Positions 40,758-46,551 of a stretch of 46,551 nt of DNA are shown one piece after another (position 1 is the first letter of the stretch; the number at the start of each line of letters is the position of its first letter). Origin of the DNA: Rhodococcus sp. IEGM 1379 (GTDB lineage: Bacteria > Actinomycetota > Actinomycetes > Mycobacteriales > Mycobacteriaceae); the NCBI RefSeq assembly GCF_030056815.1, contig NZ_JASHKR010000037.1, positions 1 to 46,551 of the forward strand, in the 5' to 3' direction. Under the pieces are notes generated by a model. The model saw only the letters and a list, made by a program, of their open reading frames with translations. It searched no databases and was not told the origin of the DNA. Made by a program: the position numbers and the translations under genes.

Positions 40758-41732
40758 TCACAACCAGCCGGCAACTTCGGCAGCCCAATAGGTAAGCACA
40801 ACATCTGCTCCGGCCCGCCGGATACTGGTCAACGATTCTAGAATGGCCGCATCCCGGTCGATCCAGCCGTTCTGCGCTGCCGCCGTGATCATCGAGTACT
40901 CACCTGAGATCTGGTACGCAGCCACCGGAACCGGCGAGCGGTCGGCGGTCTCACGCAGGATGTCGAGGTAGGACATGGCCGGCTTCACCATCACCATGTC
41001 AGCGCCTTCGGCGATGTCGAGATCGACTTCGCGCATCGACTCACGACGGTTGGCCGCGTCCTGCTGGTACGTACGACGGTCACCTTCCAACGAGGATCCG
41101 ACAGCTTCACGGAAAGGTCCGTAGAACGCCGACGCGTACTTCGCCGCGTAGGCCAACTGTCCGACCTCGGTGTAGCCGGAGGCATCGAGCGCCCCGCGGA
41201 TGGCTGCCACCTGGCCGTCCATCATTCCACTCGGACCGAGGAGGTGAGCGCCTGAATCTGCTTGCGCGAGAGCCATTTCGATGTACCGAATCAGAGTCGC
41301 ATCATTGTCGACGGCACCGCTGGGCGCCAGAACTCCGCAGTGACCGTGATCGGTGAACTCGTCGAGACACGTATCGGCCATAATGACCGTCGAATCGCCG
41401 AGTTCGTCTGCGAGAGCACGCAATCCAACGTTGAGAATGCCGTCGGGGTCAGACGCTCCCGACCCCTGAGGGTCTTTGTCCTCGGCCTTGGGAACACCGA
41501 AGAGCATCAATCCGCCGACACCGGCCGCAACGGCCTCGGTCGCGGCGACGCGCAACGAATCCAGCGTGTGCTGATAAACGCCTGGCATGGAACTGATCTC
41601 ATAAGGGGCGCTGATCCCGTCCGCGACGAACATCGGCAACACGAGATGCCGGGGCTCGAGCGTGGTCTCCGCGACCAGTCGCCGAAGCGCCGGAGTGCGC
41701 CGGAGTCGGCGAGGACGATGGGTGGGAAACAC
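40758..41732 (-). CDS. hemB: Porphobilinogen synthase (5-aminolevulinate dehydratase)
   Basis: Condenses two 5-aminolevulinate molecules to porphobilinogen. 324 residues from GTG 41732, which follows GAAGGAGA; the longer frame would overlap hemD and is rejected. Active-site lysines: K198 ([13 protein letters not shown]) and K250 ([13 protein letters not shown]). The metal loop reads [13 protein letters not shown] (121-133): two of the three cysteines of the zinc-type loop are present (C122, C132), the middle one being Asp. The operon order rex-hemA-hemC-hemD-hemB matches mycobacteria. A perfect 20-bp hairpin separates it from hemD. Confidence 0.94.
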   Translation of the reverse strand: MFPTHRPRRLRRTPALRRLVAETTLEPRHLVLPMFVADGISAPYEISSMPGVYQHTLDSLRVAATEAVAAGVGGLMLFGVPKAEDKDPQGSGASDPDGILNVGLRALADELGDSTVIMADTCLDEFTDHGHCGVLAPSGAVDNDATLIRYIEMALAQADSGAHLLGPSGMMDGQVAAIRGALDASGYTEVGQLAYAAKYASAFYGPFREAVGSSLEGDRRTYQQDAANRRESMREVDLDIAEGADMVMVKPAMSYLDILRETADRSPVPVAAYQISGEYSMITAAAQNGWIDRDAAILESLTSIRRAGADVVLTYWAAEVAGWL

Positions 41733-41760
41733 GAGACGGGATCTCCTTCGTCGGACCTTG

Positions 41761-41808
41761 GCTTGTGCGCCTTTATCGACGGTCGGCGGTCGATAAAGGC
41801 GCACAAGC
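41761..41808. terminator. Perfect 20-bp inverted repeat between hemD and hemB
   Basis: GCTTGTGCGCCTTTATCGAC (41761-41780) is exactly complementary to 41789-41808 around the loop GGTCGGCG. It starts three bases after the hemD stop on the minus strand and ends 28 bases before the hemB start. No T-run follows, so it may be an attenuator, an RNA stabiliser or a processing site rather than a full terminator. Confidence 0.65.
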
Positions 41809-41811
41809 GTG

Positions 41812-43374
41812 TTAGCGCCTACGTGACTTCTTGCGCGGAGGAGGCAAAGCGCCCTCGGCACGAAGGCGAGCAGCATGTTCCGCGAGTGCCTCGACCAACG
41901 GGCCGACCTGCGAGGTTTCGGGTTGCACGTCGACGCGCAGACCGAACTCGATAGCGGTTTCCGCAGTCTTCGGGCCGATGCACGCAACCAGGGTGCGAGC
42001 GTGCGGCTTGCCGGCGATGCCGACGAGGTTACGAACCGTCGAGGACGAGGTGAAGCAGACGGCGTCGAATCCGCCGGTCTTGATCATCTCGCGGGTCTCG
42101 GCGGCCGGCGGTGCAGCGCGCACGGTGCGGTAAGCGGTGACGTCGTCGATTTCCCAACCGCGTTCACGCAGACCTTCGGCGAGGGTTTCGGTTGCGATGT
42201 CGGCACGGGGCAACAGAACTCGGTTGACCGGGTCGAAAACGTCGTCGTAGGGCGCGAATTCGGCCAGCAGACCTTCGCTGGACTGATCACCCTTGGGTAC
42301 CAGCTCGGGGTTGATGCCGAACGAGCGAACCTTGGCTGCGGTGGCTTCACCGATGCAGGCGATCTTCACACCCGAGAATGCGCGGGCATCGAGACCGAAT
42401 TCTTCGAACTTCTCCCACACTGCGCGAACAGCATTAGTGGAAGTGAAGACGACCCACTGGTAACGACCGTCGACGAGGCCCTTGACTGAACGCTCCATCT
42501 GAGCGGGGCTACGCGGCGGTTCGACGGCGATGGTCGGAACCTCGATCGGGATGGCACCGTGGGTGACCAGACGGTCACTCATTTCGCCGGCCTGATCCTT
42601 GGTGCGCGGCACGAGGACGGTCCAGCCGTACAGTGCGCGCGACTCCCACCAGGACATCTTGTTGCGCTGGCTGACTACCTTGCCGACGGTGACGATGAGC
42701 GAGCCGACGAGTTCGGAGCCGGCTTCGTTGAGCGTCGCCAACGTTGCTTCGACGGTGCGCTGCTGACGCGTGGTGCCGCGCACGGTGATGGCGGCGGGCG
42801 TCTGCGGTGCCATGCCGTTTTCCACCAGAGCACTTGCCGTCTCGGCGAGGTGTCCGGAGGTAGCGTGCAGAACCAACGGTCCCGGTGCTGCGGCCAGGGC
42901 AGCCCAGTCGACCTCGCCGCGGACGTCAGCTTCGGTGTGACCCGAACCCAGTGCCATACCGGCGTAGCTCGGCACTGCCGAACCGGACGGAAGTCCGGGC
43001 AGGACCTCGAACTGGACCTGGGTGCGGGCTACGGCGGTGACCTCGGCGATCACGGAATCCGTAGTGAGCGGATCACCCGAAACGAGACGGACCACGTCGT
43101 GGCCGTTCTTCGCTTCGTGCACAAGAGTTTTGGCAACCTCGGCCGGCTCCCCGAGAGCGGGGCGCACGTCGGCGATCAGTTCACCGGTTTCTTCGTCCCG
43201 ACCCATGTCGATGCCCACAAGAGCGACAACGCCCTTGTCTACATCAGGATCGGTGAACGCCAAAGCTGCGCCGGTGAGGACGTCGCGGGCGCGAACGGTG
43301 AGCAGGGCGGGGTCGCCCGGTCCCGATCCCACGAACAGGATCCGTCCGGGAGTGTTCTTTCGGACTCGGGTCAT
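41812..43374 (-). CDS. hemD: Uroporphyrinogen-III synthase fused to a SUMT-like methyltransferase domain
   Basis: 520 residues. The N-terminal half (to about 245) is a tetrapyrrole methyltransferase domain with [18 protein letters not shown] (12-29) as the SAM-site loop and [13 protein letters not shown]. The C-terminal half is a uroporphyrinogen-III synthase with [35 protein letters not shown] and [13 protein letters not shown]. It closes hydroxymethylbilane to uroporphyrinogen III; whether the first domain still methylates it towards sirohaem is open. It matches the fused gene Rv0511. ATG 43374 has GGAGA upstream. The C-terminus is very basic ([10 protein letters not shown]). Confidence 0.92.
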   Translation of the reverse strand: MTRVRKNTPGRILFVGSGPGDPALLTVRARDVLTGAALAFTDPDVDKGVVALVGIDMGRDEETGELIADVRPALGEPAEVAKTLVHEAKNGHDVVRLVSGDPLTTDSVIAEVTAVARTQVQFEVLPGLPSGSAVPSYAGMALGSGHTEADVRGEVDWAALAAAPGPLVLHATSGHLAETASALVENGMAPQTPAAITVRGTTRQQRTVEATLATLNEAGSELVGSLIVTVGKVVSQRNKMSWWESRALYGWTVLVPRTKDQAGEMSDRLVTHGAIPIEVPTIAVEPPRSPAQMERSVKGLVDGRYQWVVFTSTNAVRAVWEKFEEFGLDARAFSGVKIACIGEATAAKVRSFGINPELVPKGDQSSEGLLAEFAPYDDVFDPVNRVLLPRADIATETLAEGLRERGWEIDDVTAYRTVRAAPPAAETREMIKTGGFDAVCFTSSSTVRNLVGIAGKPHARTLVACIGPKTAETAIEFGLRVDVQPETSQVGPLVEALAEHAARLRAEGALPPPRKKSRRR

Positions 43375-43434
43375 CGGTGATTCTCCAGTGCGCTGTATCG
43401 AAATGGGAACTTGGTGCAAGTGCAATTGGTTGTG

Positions 43435-44391
43435 TCAAACATCGGCGGCCTCGCCTGTGGTCACGTTCATCAGCTCTCGGGCGCCGAGTTCGAGCAACTC
43501 ACGCGCCACCGCTCGGCCGAGTTCCTCGGCCTTGTCCGGTGCACCGACGGCGCCGGTACGGATGACGTCCGAACCGTCGAGTGCCGCTGCGCAGCCGCGG
43601 ATCGACAGCTCGTCGAAAATGTTGCCGTCTTCGTCAATCGATTCGACGATTTCGGCGATTGCCCCGACGGGCGCTGTGCATCCCGCTTCGAGTTCTGCGA
43701 GCAGTGACCGCTCGGCGGTAACCGCAGCCCGGGTACTCGCGTCGTCGAGCTGCGCGAGTATCGCCACCAATTCTTCATTGGCGGAGAGGCATTCGACTGC
43801 CAGCGCACCCTGCGCGGGCGCGGGCAGCATCTGAACCGGTTCGATGTTCTCCGTGATGAGATCGAGCAGACCGATCCGGGACAGTCCGGCACGCGCGAGA
43901 ATTACGGCGTCGAGTTCACCGGATTCGACCTTGCCCAACCGGCGCTGCAGGTTTCCGCGCAGCGGCACGATGTCGAGTCCGAGGCCGAGTGCGCGCAACT
44001 GCGAAACTCGTCGCGGCGCAGACGTTCCGACCTTGGAGCCGACGGGCAGTTCACCGAGGACCAGTCCGTCACGGGCAACCAGCGCGTCACGAGGATCTTC
44101 ACGAACCGGGATCGCAGCGATCACGAAGCGAGAATCCTGAGCGGTCGGAAGATCCTTGTACGAATGCACGGCAACGTCGACGCGATTGTCCGCCAAAGCT
44201 TCTCGGAGCTCGGCGGTGAAGACACCGACGCCGATGGTCTGCACCGGATCGGTGGACTGATCACCCTTGGTCTTGATGATGACAAGCTCTGCCGGATGCC
44301 CGGCCGCAATCAGTGCATCGCGCACGGTTCCGGCCTGGGTAGTGGCGAGAAGACTTCCGCGAGTACCGATCCGCAAGATATCGCTGCTCAT
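43435..44391 (-). CDS. hemC: Hydroxymethylbilane synthase (porphobilinogen deaminase)
   Basis: Polymerises four porphobilinogens to hydroxymethylbilane. 318 residues. The dipyrromethane cofactor attaches to C238 in [11 protein letters not shown]. The substrate loop VHSYKDLPT (75-83) with its Asp and the Arg-rich [11 protein letters not shown] and [11 protein letters not shown] stretches are all intact. The ATG at 44391 overlaps the hemA stop (ATGA). A 60-base gap separates it from hemD, which has its own ribosome site. Confidence 0.95.
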   Translation of the reverse strand: MSSDILRIGTRGSLLATTQAGTVRDALIAAGHPAELVIIKTKGDQSTDPVQTIGVGVFTAELREALADNRVDVAVHSYKDLPTAQDSRFVIAAIPVREDPRDALVARDGLVLGELPVGSKVGTSAPRRVSQLRALGLGLDIVPLRGNLQRRLGKVESGELDAVILARAGLSRIGLLDLITENIEPVQMLPAPAQGALAVECLSANEELVAILAQLDDASTRAAVTAERSLLAELEAGCTAPVGAIAEIVESIDEDGNIFDELSIRGCAAALDGSDVIRTGAVGAPDKAEELGRAVARELLELGARELMNVTTGEAADV

Positions 44392-45746
44392 GCCTGCGGT
44401 TCCTTTCCGAAGCGTTCGTCCACCAGATCGGTGGGCGTGGCAACTGCAGCCGGCGATCCGGGACTGAGCTCGAAGAGCTCACGGAGCGCTGCTGCATACG
44501 AGTCGCCGCCTGGCGCGGACGCCAGTTGTTTGACGCGCACTGTGGGCGCGTGCAGCAGTTTGTCCACGACGCGGCGCACGGTGCGTGCTACCTCGTCTCG
44601 TTGCGGATCGTCGAGTCCGGGCAGACGCGAGTCGAGTCGCATCAGTTCGGCTTCGACGACGTCGGCGGCGCGCTGTCGCAGCGCAGTGACAGTCGGGGTG
44701 ACCTCCGCGAGTCGCTGAAGGGCTAGGTAGGTGGCCAGTTCGCCGGCAACGATGGCGCGGGCGGCCTCGGCGTCGGATGCTGCGGCACCGGCGGCCGGGT
44801 CACGTTGCAGCGCTTCCATATCGAGCACAGTGACGCCGGGGAGACCGGCGACGGCCGGGTCGATGTCACGGGGCAAGCCCAGGTCGCAGATCACAAGATG
44901 CTTGGTGGTGTCGCGGCCCGGATGAGCAAGAGCCCGGTGAGCGTCGGCGAGAGTGACGACGGCTCCGACTGCCCCGGTACAGGTCACCAGAACGTCGGCC
45001 TGCGCCATTGCGGACGAAAGTTCCTCGAAGGCAACACCTTCTGCGACGACGCCGTTGGATCGCGCGGTCTCGGCAAGGTGCTCGGCACGCTCGCGGGTGC
45101 GGTTGACGACGATGATGCGGTCGATACCGGCCCGGGTCAGGTGCGCAACGGAGAGCCCGCCCATCGCTCCGGCGCCGACGACCACTGCCGTTCGTCCGGC
45201 CAGCCCGCCGTCACCGATGATTCCGGCAGCACGGTCGAGCGCTACCGACACCACTGATGCTCCGGCAGAGTCGATTCCGGTTTCGGAGTGCACACGCTTA
45301 CCGACGCGCAATGCCTGCTGCGCCAGTTCGTGAACAACCCGACCGGCCGCGTGCTGTGCGTCGGAAGACGCGTAGGCGGTGCGGATCTGACCGAGAATCT
45401 GCTGTTCACCGATCACCATGGAGTCGAGTCCGCTGGCGACGACAAAGAGGTGTTCGACGGCGGCTTCGCTGTAGCGCACGTAGGCGTGTGCATGCAGTGC
45501 CGTGAGATCCATGCCCGAGTGGTCTGCGAGGATCTCGCCGACTTCGGTGAGTGCACCGTGGAACGCGTCCACCACCGCGTAGATCTCCACCCTGTTGCAG
45601 GTGGAGACGATCATCGCCTCGGTTATGTGTGACGACGCCAGAAGCTTGTCGATCAGCTTCGGACGGTCGGTGTCGGTTACAGCCACTCGCTCGAGAACCG
45701 GCACGGGTGCGGTTTGATGCGAGACCCCGACAAGCAGAACACTCAC
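44388..45746 (-). CDS. hemA: Glutamyl-tRNA reductase
   Basis: First enzyme of the C5 pathway; reduces glutamyl-tRNA to glutamate-1-semialdehyde, the substrate of HemL. 452 residues from GTG 45746, chosen because it gives the family start [19 protein letters not shown] and overlaps the rex stop (GTGA). The catalytic cysteine is C50 in [12 protein letters not shown]. The NADPH loop is [15 protein letters not shown], and the C-terminal dimerisation helices follow. Coupling to rex suggests redox-linked control of haem synthesis. Confidence 0.95.
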   Translation of the reverse strand: MSVLLVGVSHQTAPVPVLERVAVTDTDRPKLIDKLLASSHITEAMIVSTCNRVEIYAVVDAFHGALTEVGEILADHSGMDLTALHAHAYVRYSEAAVEHLFVVASGLDSMVIGEQQILGQIRTAYASSDAQHAAGRVVHELAQQALRVGKRVHSETGIDSAGASVVSVALDRAAGIIGDGGLAGRTAVVVGAGAMGGLSVAHLTRAGIDRIIVVNRTRERAEHLAETARSNGVVAEGVAFEELSSAMAQADVLVTCTGAVGAVVTLADAHRALAHPGRDTTKHLVICDLGLPRDIDPAVAGLPGVTVLDMEALQRDPAAGAAASDAEAARAIVAGELATYLALQRLAEVTPTVTALRQRAADVVEAELMRLDSRLPGLDDPQRDEVARTVRRVVDKLLHAPTVRVKQLASAPGGDSYAAALRELFELSPGSPAAVATPTDLVDERFGKEPQA

Positions 45747-46551
45747 GGCGCGATCACTGATCCGTTTCTGGTCGAACCTGCCCCGACCGGAGCGGGTGAA
45801 CTTGTGGATGGGATAGACGAAGCGGATGTCGCATGTGCGACGCGTACTCGGGGGCCGTTGGACGCCTGATCTGCATTGCGTGCGCTGTTGAATGATAGGA
45901 CCTGCATTTCGACTGCCAGGTCGACGCGGCGAAGTTCCACGTGGTCCGGTACGTCGAGGGCGATGGGCGAAAAGCTCATGATGCACCGAAGGCCGGCCCG
46001 GACGAACTGATCACAGACGTCCTGAGCGGCCTCGTCGGGAGTGGAGATGACACCGATGGTGGCTTTCAGTTCCCGGCACGCGGATTCGAGTTCGGTGGTA
46101 TCGCGAACTGTCAGCTCCCCGACCTGGGTTCCGACCCGGCCGGAGTCACTGTCGAACAACCCGACCATCTCGAAGCCGCGCCGACTGAATCCGCCGTATC
46201 CGACCAGGGCTTTGCCGAGGTTGCCGACGCCCACGAGGACAACTTTGTGCCCGCGATCGAGCCCGAGAGCCCGCTCGATGCGGATGCGCAGTTTGGTGAC
46301 GTCGTATCCGACTCCGCGAACACCGTTAGGACCGAGGAATGACAGATCCTTGCGCAACTTCGCTGATCCGACGCCTGAGGCCTGCGCGAGTTCTTCACTG
46401 GAGACGATGGAGGTGCCGCGGTCTGACATCACTCCGAGGACCCGCAGGTACGCGGCCAACCGGGTCACCGTAGCCTGGGGGATGACGCGATCCTGCGTAG
46501 TAACCGAAGAATCCGCGGTGGCGGCACCGGCAGTAGTGACAGAAGTGCCCG
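45743..46551 (-). CDS. rex: Redox-sensing repressor Rex (5' end cut by the window)
   Basis: NADH/NAD-sensing transcription repressor. The frame is open to the right edge; the visible part reads [32 protein letters not shown], so the winged helix is present and only an N-terminal lead is missing. Domains: winged helix ([21 protein letters not shown], then GVRGVGYDV), Rossmann fold with [19 protein letters not shown], and the helix near [13 protein letters not shown] LSFNSARN that swaps between subunits. An extra Ser/Ala/Pro-rich tail of about 40 residues follows the usual end. It leads the hem operon as in other actinobacteria, with a four-base overlap to hemA. Confidence 0.92.
   Translation of the reverse strand, partial: GTSVTTAGAATADSSVTTQDRVIPQATVTRLAAYLRVLGVMSDRGTSIVSSEELAQASGVGSAKLRKDLSFLGPNGVRGVGYDVTKLRIRIERALGLDRGHKVVLVGVGNLGKALVGYGGFSRRGFEMVGLFDSDSGRVGTQVGELTVRDTTELESACRELKATIGVISTPDEAAQDVCDQFVRAGLRCIMSFSPIALDVPDHVELRRVDLAVEMQVLSFNSARNADQASNGPRVRVAHATSASSIPSTSSPAPVGAGSTRNGSVIAP

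Noticed and set aside
41733..41987. N-terminal extension of HemB
   Set aside because: It would run through a perfect hairpin and into hemD; GTG 41732 has GAAGGAGA and gives the normal family length.
45747..45986. N-terminal extension of HemA
   Set aside because: It overlaps rex in another frame; the family start [13 protein letters not shown] begins at GTG 45746.

Overview
The window is high-GC actinobacterial DNA. Gene content and order point to Rhodococcus or a close relative (Mycobacteriales). Blocks matching the Mycobacterium tuberculosis neighbourhoods hemA-hemC-hemD-hemB-Rv0513-Rv0514, hemL-Rv0525-Rv0526-ccdA-Rv0528-ccsA-Rv0530 and menE-DUF3349-pitA can be recognised. These matches come from remembered families and gene orders, not from a database search. 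Both ends of the window cut genes: pitA on the left, rex on the right. I saw no tRNA, rRNA or CRISPR array.

Layout. (1) 1-3.3 kb, plus strand: phosphate transporter, small membrane protein, two tandem DUF3349 proteins and menE (menaquinone). (2) 3.3-10.9 kb: two unrecognised small genes, a drug-type ABC exporter pair, a very large AfsR/SARP-type regulator facing it, and menA. (3) 10.9-16.2 kb: holin-like membrane protein, acyltransferase, a Cds1-like cysteine desulfhydrase with a DUF4229 protein, a BldC-like regulator, a 68-residue membrane protein and a MinD/ParA-like ATPase. (4) 16.3-22.4 kb, minus strand: tightly packed hemL, phosphatase, TlpA-like, ccdA, resB and ccsB operon for haem supply and cytochrome c maturation.

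(5) 22.5-38.5 kb is an accessory block between the conserved hemL and hemB neighbourhoods. It holds a lipoprotein, an acyl-CoA oxidase-like enzyme, an ABC-2/DUF3533-like membrane protein divergent from a TetR regulator across three near-identical palindromes, and an LLM oxidoreductase. Next come 1.4 kb of gene debris (Ig-like, enoyl-CoA hydratase and IS6 transposase remnants). The block ends with a co-directional sulfur cluster: cysQ, cysD, cysNC, NTF2-like, SDR, sulfotransferase, DUF1214 and a solute-binding lipoprotein, headed by a second TetR gene with GAAC-N3-GTTC operators. This cluster makes PAPS, could use it, and clears PAP, so it looks like a self-contained sulfonation pathway. It is the most interesting functional unit in the window.

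(6) 38.5-46.55 kb, minus strand: a CsoR-like metal sensor, five tandem 15-bp repeats, small membrane proteins, then hemB, hemD (fused to a methyltransferase domain), hemC, hemA and the redox sensor rex. Regions 4 and 6 together supply most of the C5 haem pathway plus cytochrome c assembly, and the men genes supply the quinone, so the core is a respiratory-chain block. Perfect inverted repeats sit in several intergenic regions. One of 20 bp covers the start codon of the 68-residue gene.
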